Assembly (NCBI GenBank): GCA_021030915.1
Contig: JAGEMR010000256.1
Location: forward strand, 1 to 17,161
DNA: 17,161 bases
DNA from: Astrothelium macrocarpum
Taxonomy: Eukaryota > Ascomycota > Dothideomycetes > Trypetheliales > Trypetheliaceae
Direction: 5' to 3'
Both the position numbers and the translations under genes were made by a program. The notes beneath the pieces are model-generated. The model was not told the DNA's origin and ran no database searches. It saw only the letters and a list, made by a program, of their open reading frames with translations. The first letter of the stretch is position 1, and the number at the start of each line of letters is the position of its first letter. Of this stretch, positions 1 to 9,308 are shown one piece after another.

Positions 1-524
1 AATAATAAGACGTAGAAGTTGAAATTTGGTGGGTGTGCGAGCTGCCGGGCCGTGCGCGCTGCAGGGAAGACTCCTACAAAGGGGGCCACTTTTATTGAAT
101 GCAACAGCTTTTTCTCCCCGGCGCGGCTCGGCTGTCAATCGTCGTCTCAGGGTCCTCCTGTTTCCCTTCCGTCTGGCAACTTAGAACAAACCAGCTCACA
201 GAGTTCAGACGCTCTTTCAACAGCCCCGGCAATATGTGCTTGGAAGCTGCACAATATACTCCACTGGCCAGTACTTTGGTGTGTATCTGGCCTGGATTCC
301 TGAAGAGGGAGGTCTTCCGTCGTGCCGGGCTTTCCGGCTTTGCTGGCGTTCCCTTTACCCATTTCATGTTGAGTGTCAGTCGATTGATGCAATCAAATAG
401 GGTATTTGCCACGTATATCACGACTAATCTACAGAAATAGCGTGTGTCGCTACAACATAAAAGTGGTTCTAGTCCATATGATCGCCTAGTAAAGATACTA
501 AAGACTACTATATCACTCAGCCTA
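1..524. other. Upstream region, no recognisable gene
   Basis: Open frames on both strands overlap here (up to about 156 codons), but none shows a signal peptide, domain motif or protein-like composition that I recognise. The last 70 bases contain a TATA-like CATAAAAG at 456-463, about 60 bases before the start codon of the secreted-protein gene at 525. It may be that gene's core promoter; this is inference from position only. Confidence 0.3.
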
Positions 525-1543
525 ATGGGCTGGATTAACGTGTTTTTATTCTTCATACCCAACTTTTTGCTTGCTCTCTCTCAACCTTCTAACATAAGCA
601 GTGCCCCATTCGTTCCTGGCAATGCTACCGCCTACATTGCGCAGTAAGATCCAAAAATACTTTTCTGCTAGTCCTGTGCTAATAGAGGCTTTAGTAATAT
701 CATCGTTTCTGGCCCAACTCTCAAGAATTCTTCACTCAATTCGGCACTTTGGAAAAGAGCAGAGGGTGGGTTGCCTAGGTCTGCGGATATTTGCCCACAG
801 CCTGGTATTCCCGCACAATATACTGAATTCGTGTACTCTACCTGCGTGAGAGAAGAGTACTCGGGAGAGTTTTCCCTGACTTGTCGCTCTCCATCGGGTG
901 GACAGGGTGCAGACGACTCTCGCACCAATGACTACTTTTGCAGGGAGGAAGAAATATGCGTGGATATGCCATTGACAAATGATGTCGTAGCCTGGTGTTT
1001 TTCTGACTTTTCTTTCGTGCACGCCATTCCACCGCTGGATTTTGGACTTCTTGATTCCAACAACTCTTTTCAGTCCCTTGTCTATGACGAGTGGGAAATG
1101 GCTGTGGGGGGATTCAAGCCTAGAACTCGTCAAAGCGTCAACATAGTCCTAACCCAACAAGGTCGAAGAGGCGAACTTTTTACCGCTCAGAATATTCGCA
1201 TTCAGCCAAGAAATGCGGAGGAGCGTAATCTAGGTAGCCCAGTCAGCTGCGACTTGTGCTGTGCTCTTGCTTTTCCACAACTACCAAAAGGAACAGCGAA
1301 TATACTCATTCGGATGAAGCTGCAAGATCCAGCTCATAAAGCAGACTTAGTTGGAATCACTACGGAGAAAGGTTCGCGACAACGCGGGTCTGGTACCTAC
1401 AAGCCTGGGCCGAAACTCTGACAAACAGATGGCTTGATTTGGAAGGATTTAGAAGGGAACTGGCATTCTTTCCAATGGAACTTGATGGTGGAAATCTATT
1501 GTTTGTATGCCGTCGAATTCGTGTAGAGCAACAAGTAATTTGA
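525..1543 (+). CDS. Small secreted Cys-containing protein, 2-3 exons, function unknown
   Basis: The first ATG in frame opens a signal peptide (MGWINVFLFFIPNFLLALS, residues 1-19). Exon 1 is 525-643. Intron 1 is 644-694 (51 bp) with donor GTAAGA, branch-like GCTAAT and acceptor TTTAG. Exon 2 from 695 continues in frame, with a Lys-Arg at WKRAEGG that could be a Kex2-type site. Cysteines are spaced through CPQPG, STCVREE, LTCRSP, YFCREEEICVD and WCFSD. Read straight through, exon 2 stops at 1419-1421 (281 aa) with a poor basic tail. A different frame, open from 1340 to a TGA at 1541-1543, is far more protein-like (WYLQAWAETLTNRW, FFPMELDGGNLLFVC). An intron 1256-1350 (weak donor GTGCTG, acceptor TTAG) joins the frames and gives 290 aa; a frameshift mutation is the alternative. 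I do not recognise the family. An extracellular, effector-like role is possible but unproven. Confidence 0.55.
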
Positions 1544-1999
1544 GCGACCAACACAGGCAGGTCAGGTAGGCATCCTCAGGCAGATTTCCCTACCTGTAAG
1601 CAGTCCATTTTGCAGGTCTTCAGATTGTTTTTCTTCATGTTTGCAAAAGCTAGCTCGGATCGATAAAAGCTGTGAGTTCCACTTTGCGGTACCATGATCT
1701 GGTCACCTCCTTGTCCAATAACAACTGTTCTACTGCTTGGCACAAGTAAGCCCGGGCGTGTCCGACAAAAAATAGTAGCGAGTGTTCTCATTGCCCTATC
1801 AACTTGCTGTGATTTACGACCACATCATCGCTGTGGAGAAATACAAGATATAGTGCCAATGCCGAGGTTAAGTAAGCCTTGTTGACCAGATAGAGCACTA
1901 ATAAGTCGCCCCAGATAATCGATATTGAGATAATGGCATGTCGTCACGGCATCCTACAAACTCTGAAGGCGGAGTCAACGCACGACCGCGAAGCAACAC

Positions 2000-2290
2000 A
2001 ACCGTGATTAGGTATTTAGAACTCACTTTTGGCAGAGTAAAGAAGTTGGTCGATTCCAGATACCTTTGTAAGGTTCTCCCAGTTGCCCTCAGAGTCCCAT
2101 TGTTTCAATGCCAGCGATAGCTCGATGCCGCATACCTCACGCGAGTGATATGTGTTTCGAGCACCTAATTTTCGCCGCCGACGTTGAGAAAACGAAGCGT
2201 TATAAAGGTATTGGCGGTGCAATATTCTTTATGAGACGTTTGGCATATATTTAACCAACCAGCAACAAGTGCCAGAGAACTATCAATGTT
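2000..2290 (-). pseudogene. HET-domain protein remnant (pre-HET region and HET start)
   Basis: Read leftward from 2290, one minus-strand frame gives VAGWLNICQTSHKEYC, then TLRFLNVG, a TAG stop, VLETHITRVR and YAASSYRWH, followed by a TGA at 2105-2107. This matches the layout of fungal HET proteins: the WL-x2-C-x3-H-x3-C-like pre-HET segment, the LRLLDVG-like strand, and the opening block usually seen as YAALSYCWG. After the stop the same frame has RYLESTNFFTLPK, resembling the next HET block (YL-x2-IP-x3-LPKTFRDAI). The later WIDSLCI block is not in this frame; a shifted frame near 1935 has YLNIDYL, which may be its decayed form. HET domains trigger cell death after fusion of incompatible strains. 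Two in-frame stops and loss of the later blocks make this a relic. Confidence 0.6.
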
Positions 2291-2389
2291 CGAATGTGAC
2301 AGAAAAGCCAATACTTCGTAATATTGTAATTTTGAAACAGCGGCTTTGATGTCTAATACGCTATATTGGATCAGCTTCTAAGACACGAA

Positions 2390-3280
2390 GTCGAATTGCG
2401 AAGTCTCTGGTGATCATTGTAATTTGCTCAAGAAGTATCAAGATTCCTACGAAGAGATATCTTGCACCTAACGGTCCAGTTGATAGATAAGACTACGGTG
2501 AAGGTTCAGCGTGTAGAGTTGCTTCAAGGCTATGATGATATGAGATGTAACCGCGCAGTAGATCCATCCATTCTGCGCGGACAATCGCAAGCTACATCTG
2601 TCGTGCCCCAAGGCACATGCTTTACAGGCCGTGGAGATCTCCTAACAGTCCTAGCAAAGGAAGTGGCACTGATCATTTCATCGAGGCTATAGACTGGGAC
2701 GACAGCGAAGAGAGGGAAAGACAAGAGGAATGTGGAGACAAAGGGAGATTGAGGAGAGGGAGCTGGACTTGTTGAGAGATCCGAAGGAGGCGGAGGTTGA
2801 GGAGGTTGTGCTGATGAAGGGTGCCAGGTTTGTGAAAAGTGAAGGATATTATTGGTGGAGGGTAATGAGGAATGGGAGAAGAAATAGGGAAGAGATTTCT
2901 AAAGAAGGACGTTTTAGATCATGAAGAAGCGTCGTTCCATGTACTGGGATACTACCGCAACTTACCTACATAATTATTTAAGAATCAACAGGAAAAAGCA
3001 ATGCAATTTTGTCAGCACTTGCTCCTTATACCAAACGTATGTAGAATAAACACGCAGGAAGGGACTGGCGAATTAGAGTCCCTGTGGAATAGCTTTGTAC
3101 GGCAACTGGGGAGGCCTTTAGCATAGATTTTGGCCTCATTTGTCCGTAGCGTATTGCCGGTCGTCAAAACGATCACAAGCCGCTCCGAAAGGCTCTCTCT
3201 GAGGTCGCAAGCAATCGACTTCTCTCACAAAAGCTCCGGTCGCACATCGAACATCATGAGTTCGTGTTGGCTGCCTTGAG
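2390..3280. other. No confident gene; purine-rich open segments
   Basis: Several short open frames occur. On the plus strand, 2462-2692 reads VVPQGTCFTGRGDLLTVLAKE. The frame 2730-2924 is strongly charged (EERELDLLRDPKEAEVEEVV, GYYWWRVMRNGRR) and ends in TGA. The + strand from about 2690 to 2930 is very purine-rich, as are the 3' halves of the two intact plus-strand genes in this window. It could therefore be the decayed 3' end of a former gene, but no start, splice pattern or family supports this. From 2930 to 3280 I see nothing. Confidence 0.2.
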
Positions 3281-3282
3281 TT

Positions 3283-3475
3283 AGAATCAGAGTGGCTGGT
3301 AGTAACCGTTACCGCAGTAAATTACCGCAGTAACGATAACCCTTACTGCGATGATTTACTACAGTAATGGTATTTTACAACAAAACCCCACAATAATTCA
3401 AGAAAAACAATTGTACAACAATCAATGGCGCCACCGATTCTGACACTAAGAGTAATTTACTGCAGTAATTTATCG
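3283..3475. repeat. Palindromic TTACTGCAGTAA-type repeat cluster, possible MITE relic
   Basis: GCAGTAA or its complement recurs: 3314-3320, 3327-3333, TTACTGC at 3343-3349, TTACTACAGTAA at 3356-3367, and a perfect 12-bp palindrome TTACTGCAGTAA at 3457-3468. The cluster lies inside a degenerate inverted repeat, AGAATCAGAGTGGC at 3283-3296 against GCCACCGATTCT at 3430-3441. Together these look like a small non-autonomous element or its remnant, about 190 bp before the F-box gene. No target-site duplication was identified. Confidence 0.4.
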
Positions 3476-3661
3476 TTGTATTTGCCCAATTTAGTAAAAA
3501 GTGTGGCGGAGCAGGGCGCAGCATATATCTTTAACTACTAAGCCACCCAGACTGCCTAAATCATGATGGCAATAAAAACATAACCAAAGGCGAAAAGTCT
3601 TGATCATTTACATATTCTTACTGAAGTCGCAATCTTTCTCGTATAACACGGTTGCGTTACT

Positions 3662-5002
3662 ATGGTAATGGGATCCATCGTACGCCTTCCAGACGAGATC
3701 TGGACGCTAGTCCTTGGGCATCTGCATCGAAAGAAGGATCGAAAAACAATTCATGCCCTACGTCTTGTCGATAAGCAACTTCATCGGCTTGCCGAACCTC
3801 TAGTGTACTGCGAAGTTGTGTCAAATATCCATCAAGAGACACCACCAGAAGGCAAAAACAGTCCTGGTCCACTCCAATATCTGGCATGGAGCGTCGCAAG
3901 ACAATCCGATCTTTCTCGCTTCGTAAAAGAGATCCGTCTCCCTCGCTATGACTTCATTGGACAAAACAACTCTGGTCCAAGTCCTTCCAACGATGATGGG
4001 CAGCACATGACGAACCGCTACCGCTCTATCCTTCAAGAAATCGACCTGCCGGAGAACCTTCGCAACGAGCTCCTCGAGCATGTCTCCAACGAGACGCCCC
4101 TCGGCCATCTCTGCTTTCTGCTCACAACGTGCACTGACATTGAAGTCCTCTCCCTCAGCGGCGGGACAGATGGCATCGGCAAAACATTCCACTCCCTCCT
4201 CTCCTACGCCACTCACTTCCCATCCTCCCTAACCACACCCTTCCACTCACTCACCACCCTCTCTCTCGGCGCCTCCAACTACGAAACCGCCTTGTCCTCA
4301 CTCGTCCCCATCTTGCCCCTCCCCTCCCTTATGCACCTCTCAGCCTTCGGTCTCGCCGACACGGGCGCCTGGTGGGAGCACAACCTTCCAGCCCCCCCAA
4401 CAAAATCATCACCACCCGGCCGGTCTCATCCAGGCATCACCTTTATTCTCGACAGCTGCATGCTCAGCGGCCCCGGCCTATCCTGGCTCCTCCGCTCCTG
4501 CCGCGCACGCTCGCTCACGGCTCGCTGGAGACCAGGATTGTGGACCGACCACCTCAGCAACGCCGACATTGGGGAAGCGCTGAGGGAGACGGGTGGCGAC
4601 TTGGAATTTCTGCACATCGACACTTGCGACATGTATGCCAACCGTCACACCGGCTCCGTGCCGACTATCGGGAGGCTAACGACGTTGGGGAAGTTGAAGG
4701 GCCTGGTGCTGCCGCGCCAGTGTCTGGGCGCTGGTGACGAGCGCAACTTCGTAGACGACGCGTGGATCAACCTGCCTTCTAGCTTGCAGCATTTGGGTGT
4801 GTTGGGATGGGGGGAAGAGAGGGACAAGGTGCTCGAGCGACGTACACGAACGGAGTTGAGAGCCAACGGGGGATTCAAGGAGTTGAGGGAGGTGGTGCTT
4901 GTGCCGTGGTGGAGGTATGAGATTGAGGAATGGTTTGGGAGCGTGCCGCATCAGACGATGGATTATAAGGTTGTTGATTATGAGCTAGAAAGGTTGGTTT
5001 GA
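3662..5002 (+). CDS. F-box protein, 446 aa, single exon
   Basis: An uninterrupted frame of 446 codons. The N-terminus carries an F-box at about residues 7-46, seen as RLPDEIWTLVLGHL, then IHALRLVDKQLHRLAEPLVY: the LP-x-E-hydrophobic helix, the ALRLV/S-K-x2-hydrophobic helix and the closing L-Y. F-box proteins bind Skp1 and present substrates to an SCF ubiquitin ligase; that role is inferred from the motif. The remainder has spaced leucine-rich strands (IEVLSLSGG, SLTTLSLGASN, LEFLHIDTCDM, LKGLVLPRQCL, SLQHLGVLGWG, LREVVLVPWW) like the irregular LRR-type region of many fungal F-box proteins. An alternative in-frame start is two codons downstream (ATG at 3668). The coding strand is C-rich in its middle and G-rich in the last 350 bases. 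It is convergent with the HET remnant at 5078. The substrate is unknown. Confidence 0.85.
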   Translation: MVMGSIVRLPDEIWTLVLGHLHRKKDRKTIHALRLVDKQLHRLAEPLVYCEVVSNIHQETPPEGKNSPGPLQYLAWSVARQSDLSRFVKEIRLPRYDFIGQNNSGPSPSNDDGQHMTNRYRSILQEIDLPENLRNELLEHVSNETPLGHLCFLLTTCTDIEVLSLSGGTDGIGKTFHSLLSYATHFPSSLTTPFHSLTTLSLGASNYETALSSLVPILPLPSLMHLSAFGLADTGAWWEHNLPAPPTKSSPPGRSHPGITFILDSCMLSGPGLSWLLRSCRARSLTARWRPGLWTDHLSNADIGEALRETGGDLEFLHIDTCDMYANRHTGSVPTIGRLTTLGKLKGLVLPRQCLGAGDERNFVDDAWINLPSSLQHLGVLGWGEERDKVLERRTRTELRANGGFKELREVVLVPWWRYEIEEWFGSVPHQTMDYKVVDYELERLV

Positions 5003-5077
5003 ACGCAAATGCGCATTAATTGATGGAGACATTATGACTCAAGAGAATTCGGGCGATTTCATGAGACCTTGTTGTGG

Positions 5078-5500
5078 TTATTCGTGTATGTATATCTGAT
5101 CCATTTCAGTGGTATAATCTGGTTCCGGAAAGTCCTCAGCGTCGTAGGCCAAGCCTCTCCATGCGTAAATGATGTCCCTATCTTCCGAAGCATTAAATAT
5201 TCGTGGCATTTTGGAGGCTGTAAAAGCTAAATTTTTGTTTCCGCGCGTTGACGAGAAGCCATCTTTATGAGAAATCCATCTTTCCCGAAGTTGCTTATTT
5301 TCACGAGCGATTCCAGTGCTCCCAGACATGCGAGGACCTGCAACAGGAATCGGAAGAAGTCTTCCACTTTGTCTTCTCCTTCTTTCAGAGGCCAGGAATA
5401 TGTCTCCGGTCCAGGAAGAAAAGCCTTGTTCTTTCTTAGAATATCTTCCCGAACGATCTGTTTGCGCTTGAACAAATTTCTCTTCACTAGCTAAACCCAC
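5078..5500 (-). pseudogene. HET-domain protein remnant (C-terminal part of HET domain)
   Basis: The minus-strand frame ends in NASEDRDIIYAWRGLAYD, then AEDFPEPDYTTEMDQIYIHE and a TAA. This resembles the closing part of many HET domains (ATDPRDKIYALLGLA, then PDYSKSVEEVY). The preceding KNLAFTASKMPRIF also fits the segment before that motif. Further upstream (5300-5500) the frame is Arg/Ser-rich and unconvincing, while the neighbouring frame (5227-5487) reads more naturally (KVEDFFRFLLQVLACLGALE), which suggests a frameshift. No SYCWG-type opening block was found upstream, and the usual C-terminal extension is missing. It is not a piece of the 2000-2290 remnant: both are on the minus strand, but the domain parts would be in the wrong order. 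Confidence 0.5.
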
Positions 5501-5676
5501 CTTTTGCTAGCGGACTCGATGTTTGCCTCGCTCCCGGCTTCATGTCCATTCAGTGTAATTTTCCCTCCATTAAAATTCTCTAGAAGGTTCCCCCCGTCTC
5601 TATGCAGCTGCACAATCCTCGCGAGACTCTTCATTTCCGCTGTCAACACTTTGGGCTTATCGCCTAACTCACCAAT
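5491..5676 (-). other. Coding-like minus-strand segment upstream of HET remnant
   Basis: An open stretch of about 61 codons between stops, reading LTAEMKSLARIVQLHRDGG, then NLLENFNGGKITLNGHEAG and a TAG at 5491-5493. The composition is protein-like. A consensus donor (GTGAGT) lies just before it, at the end of another open minus-strand stretch (5664-5879), but I could not build an intron chain that stays in frame. It may be part of the same decayed gene as the HET remnant at 5078, or of another gene. No family is recognised. Confidence 0.25.
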
Positions 5677-5704
5677 TTATATGTATGTAAGCGAAGATTG
5701 CTGA

Positions 5705-6870
5705 TAAATTCGCTGCATAAGAAGTACTTGAGAGTTGCGCTCCTATGGGTCTTTCTGGTTGATGCACACTTAATCAATCCAGATTCGTTGGATACTATGG
5801 TTGCATAAGTTTTGCAAAGCAAAGAGAAGAGTCTTGGTGATTGGTAAGAGCATGATATGGGAGACACGGTGGCTTCCACTCCATAGAGAATATTCTTTCA
5901 GAGAATAGGTCAACCCCAACAATAGGATAAGGTGACATATTCTGCGTCTTCTTCAGGATTAACAATTTCTAAGCCAGTTTGAGATATGGTTTCGCCCTCT
6001 TGGGCCAGTGAAGGGCAACACTTGTGTATTATGATCATTTCGCAAGGGAATCAGTGGATAAATTGAAGGTTCTGCCATTCATGAGGTGGGATAAGTCGCG
6101 ACGCGGACGTGGATCGTTTGTGAACAGGACCGAATGAGCATTCGCAACGACGACACGGCTAGACTGGAATGAAAGAGTTTGGAAGAGCTATGTCGAACAA
6201 AGAAATAGGGATTGCTTGAGGCTTGGTTGGTAAGACGGCGGACGCATTAGTCTGATTGAGACACCACGGCAATAGTGCCAGTGTGGCACCGGCCGATCGA
6301 GCTATCCCTATGGTCGATACAGAGCAGCAGCTCGAGATATCATTTCGTCTGGAGCGTCTATTGGCCGGATCGGTATTCGACTAGTCAATGGGGGCGGCGA
6401 CATTTCATGGAGTTGAGGGATTAGTCATCGGTTGGAAAAGTCGTAGTCGACCAAGGAGGATCGCGGGGGCAGCTCATCACCAAACCATGACAACGCTGAA
6501 AGCCTGCTCACCACTCTGTTCACACAGACGTTGGCCTTTGCAGGAGACGATAGTCGATTGAATTCCAAGACAAGGTCAGAGCAGGCGGCAATGAATCCAA
6601 ACAGCCGCGACGACACTCATGAAGAACAAAATGCGCTCTTGTCACAGTGCCGACGTTTCCATGTCTCGACTACCCTTGAGACGCAATGTAGGTCAAAGGG
6701 GACGCAACTTCGACGGCAGATTGACTGCTCGATGTCAATCCCCTCAAAACTTTGCTCAGTGGATTGGGTACCTTAATAGTGTGGCTGGAAGCGATGACGA
6801 CATGATATCAACCGCATCCAACACTACATCATGCCCATTTCTTCCCCTCGAGATTGACCAAAGCAGATAG
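5705..6870. other. Intergenic region, nothing recognised
   Basis: Open frames here (6425-6616 on minus; 6531-6776 and 6619-6870 on plus) overlap, lack any motif and have no splice structure that I can support. No tRNA, repeat or transposon end was recognised. The right-hand end is the upstream region of the lipocalin-like gene. Confidence 0.35.
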
Positions 6871-6878
6871 CTCTCTGC

Positions 6879-6887
6879 TTTAAAAGG
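6879..6887 (+). promoter_or_regulatory. TATA-like box of the lipocalin-like gene
   Basis: TTTAAAAGG lies 41-49 bases before the ATG at 6928, a plausible core promoter position for a short fungal leader. The start context CACAACAATGGC agrees with the fungal A-at-minus-3 preference. Confidence 0.4.
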
Positions 6888-6927
6888 CATCTAAACGACC
6901 GTCCAGGTACCACAGAGCTCCACAACA

Positions 6928-7464
6928 ATGGCAGCACCATCCTCCAAAACCCTCCAAACCCTCTCCGGCAAATGGACGCTTAACAAGTCGCTCTCCGACG
7001 ACTACACCCGCGTCCTCTCCATCCAAGGTGTCTCCGCCCTCCTCGTCAAAGCCATCGGCACCGCCTCAGTCCATCTCAACATCACGCAATCCTCCAATAA
7101 CCATATCAAGATGGAGCAAACGGCCACGGCCGCTGCAATCCCAGGCACAACCGAAGAATACACACTCGACTGGCAATGGCGTACAAACAAAGACACTTTC
7201 TTTGGAGATGTGGAGGGGAGGAGTCGATGGATTGGACAGGATGAAGCGAGGAAGGAGGGAGCAGAGGGGGAATGGGAAGAGGGAAGTGAGGGGAAGCTGA
7301 TTAATGCGGTGGGGAGGAAACCCGATGGAGCCTGGGAGGCGGTTCATTTTTGGGGATTTGAAGAGGTGGGAGGTGAGAGGAGACACATGAGGAGGGTGGT
7401 GGTACGGAATCAGAAGGGGGAGGAGTTGAAGGTCAAGATGGTGTATGACTTTGAGGGAGAGTAA
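6928..7464 (+). CDS. Lipocalin-like (calycin-type) small protein, 178 aa
   Basis: A single-exon frame whose N-terminus reads TLSGKWTLNKSLSDDYTRVL: Gly14-Lys15-Trp16 is the G-x-W signature at the first strand of lipocalin and fatty-acid-binding-type barrels. Alternating strands follow (ASVHLNITQSS, HIKMEQTATAAAI, EEYTLDWQWR, FGDVEGRSRWI, WEAVHFWGFEE, HMRRVVVRNQ, ELKVKMVYDFEG), as expected for a small beta-barrel. No signal peptide or membrane segment is present, so a cytosolic location is likely. I believe similar uncharacterised proteins are common in ascomycetes; the ligand is unknown. The EARKEGAEGEWEEGSEGK insert between strands is acidic and probably a loop. The first half of the gene is C-rich and the second half G-rich on the coding strand. 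No neighbour suggests a pathway. Confidence 0.75.
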   Translation: MAAPSSKTLQTLSGKWTLNKSLSDDYTRVLSIQGVSALLVKAIGTASVHLNITQSSNNHIKMEQTATAAAIPGTTEEYTLDWQWRTNKDTFFGDVEGRSRWIGQDEARKEGAEGEWEEGSEGKLINAVGRKPDGAWEAVHFWGFEEVGGERRHMRRVVVRNQKGEELKVKMVYDFEGE

Positions 7465-8160
7465 GATGTCCAAGCGATATTGGGGCCGAATGAGATCCTG
7501 TAAACCGGCCACTGGGCTATCAAGGGCATTTTCGCCGAGATCCTTGATGCGTAGATGGAACCTCAATGGACACCACGTGCTTCGAGAATTGCATGTGAGG
7601 CTACGATCCGCTAGGCGCGCAGAGTTCATTGATGATGACATAAGCACATCGCAAATTCGACACGCTTCACCAGAGCTCGATGAACGCTATCGACATTATC
7701 GGAGAACCTTATTATTGCCGAAAGTGTCAGATCTGTGGATTTTGAACCAAAAGGTTCCGTTGGCCTTGCAAGAGCGAAGAATATAATTGTTAATTCCGTA
7801 CCGAAAATGCCAATTAAGTTGGACGACTTCATGCATCTTTCTCGCTCTTCGAAAAAGCCAACATGACTCAAATAGCAGCAGAACTCTCGGAAGAAAGCTT
7901 TCGGTACCTCTATCGATTCTTCTCTCCCTCCAATTGGAGGATGCACTGAACCAGACGGCATTCCAAGGCATAGACTATTGCTATGATTGGAGTAGACTCA
8001 TACGGTGAACGTTGTGCTGGGGAATTCAGTCCGGATTTACCGTTTAAGGAAAACTGTTCTCGTTCGGACAAATCTTGGTATCGATTGGGTAAGTGTACGT
8101 ACCTTTAGTTCTCAGCCCAAAGTCCTCAGGGGATTTTGTTCCGTAGAATATCTCGCTCCC
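7465..8160. other. Intergenic region, nothing recognised
   Basis: Frames on both strands (for example 7445-7786 plus and 7626-7961 minus) cross-overlap and show no motif. The plus frame 8005-8406 runs into the 17-bp tandem repeat, which explains its leucine-rich middle. No RNA gene was recognised. Confidence 0.35.
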
Positions 8161-8291
8161 TACGCGCCTTCTAATCTTACGCTCAATCTGATTCTCAATC
8201 TGATTCTATGTACTTTCTGGTCCTACGCACTTTCTAATTCGACACACTTTCTGATTCTACATACTCTCTGGTTCTACACACTCTCTGATCT
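8161..8291. repeat. 17-bp minisatellite, about 7.7 units
   Basis: Seven full degenerate 17-mers and one 12-base unit lie head to tail: units start at 8161, 8178, 8195 (12 bases only), 8207, 8224, 8241, 8258 and 8275. The consensus is close to TACRCACTTTCTGATTC, with the TTCTGATTC core best conserved. The unit length is not a multiple of 3 and the repeat is not in a recognised gene. It lies 160 bases beyond the stop codon of the membrane-protein gene at 8454. Confidence 0.75.
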
Positions 8292-8453
8292 TAGACGAAA
8301 GACAAATCTCAATCTGTTACGGCAGATGCAGTCAAATCAATCCATTGTAGTAAGCTATGGAGGAGAAGCCGTACTGTCGGTGGTAGATTTGCTGGGTAAC
8401 ACGTGACCCAGTTACTCGCTCCTTCCCTAACACTATCTCTTACCCTGAGCTCA

Positions 8454-9308
8454 TTAAGGCCGTGATCCGGGTACTTCCAAACCGTGAATTTCGCTGCGTG
8501 GGATTCCATCTGTCTCATACACCTGTTCATCTTCAAGTTCGCAACGTCGTGCCTCTACGGATTGTTCTTGAGAATGCAACAATTGGATATCCTTTTTAAC
8601 AGACGTTTGTGGTCGCTCTTGTAATTTTCGTTTCAAAGTCTTTAATTTATGTAACAAGAACAATATAGTCATTAACGCGACTACCAAAAGCACACTGAGA
8701 GGAACAGCGCTATCAACAATCTTTGCTTCATTTGAGTCAACTTTATTGTATCCAATGCAAGTGGCGTTTGTAGTAATGTTGATTACATTAGTATTTAGCC
8801 GTAAAGTGTTTGTAAAAGTAGCTCCATTAGAGCGATTGTAAATAACTTGGCCTTCATTGAGCATAAAAGGCTCAGTGCCAAGAGGCCGATCTGGTGAACT
8901 TTGCGTCGATACAGTACATTGCTGTGTCGTCGAGTTGAAAAACGTGTCATAACTGCCACAGCAGAACTGGCCGGTCGGGGAATCAATGACTAGGATGACC
9001 GAACATGTGGTATAGGGCACCACTTTCAGATCTCATCAGCAGGTGCTTCTGTGAAATAGCATCATATTTATACCATCCTTGCAGAATCGAGGGCATAAAC
9101 TGTTTTCCCATGTTTGATCTGTACACAATCCTCTAGCCAATCGATTATTCCATAAATCATCCGCTGTACTCTGTTGGAAACAATATCCATTGCTTAAGCA
9201 GACATCAGTGGACAGACAACACGCGCTGAATTCGGCTACAGCATTGCAGGGTGTCCAGTCTAAGTTTAAGGTTGAAGTTCCATTTGGATAGTAACAGGCT
9301 TGTGTCAT
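8454..9308 (-). CDS. Cys-rich single-pass membrane protein, 267 aa, two exons
   Basis: Exon 1 runs from ATG at 9308 to 9074. The intron is 9073-9023 (51 bp: donor GTATAA, branch-like GCTGAT, acceptor AAAG). Exon 2 runs from 9022 to the TAA at 8454. The junction restores the frame (FCKD-V-VPYTTCS). The extracellular part has the pattern ACYYPNG, CNAVAEFSACC, DVCLSNGYC, LCTDQTWENSLCPRFC and FCCG, which I recognise as typical of a widespread uncharacterised ascomycete family. N-glycosylation sequons are frequent (NGT, NST, NRS, NIT, NAT). A transmembrane helix lies at about residues 185-202 (AVPLSVLLVVALMTILFLL), followed by basic HKLKTLKRKL and a charged cytosolic tail. There is no N-terminal signal peptide from this ATG. 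The open frame continues upstream to 9368 without another ATG, so a missed 5' exon is possible. A wall- or surface-sensing role is speculation. Confidence 0.75.

Noticed and set aside
99..440. 113-codon plus-strand and 156-codon minus-strand open frames near the left edge
   Set aside because: They overlap each other on opposite strands, show no motif or signal peptide, and have no better claim than chance frames.
2000..5290. The two HET remnants as one gene split by the F-box gene
   Set aside because: On the minus strand the end of the domain (5078-5290) would come before its start (2000-2290).
7626..7961. 111-codon minus-strand open frame
   Set aside because: Competes with plus-strand frames over the same bases and has no domain-like features.
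8161..8291. CRISPR-like array
   Set aside because: The units are directly adjacent with no spacers, and the window is eukaryotic.
8005..8406. 133-codon plus-strand frame with Leu/Ser-rich repeats
   Set aside because: The repeated residues are the translation of a 17-bp DNA minisatellite whose period is not a multiple of 3.
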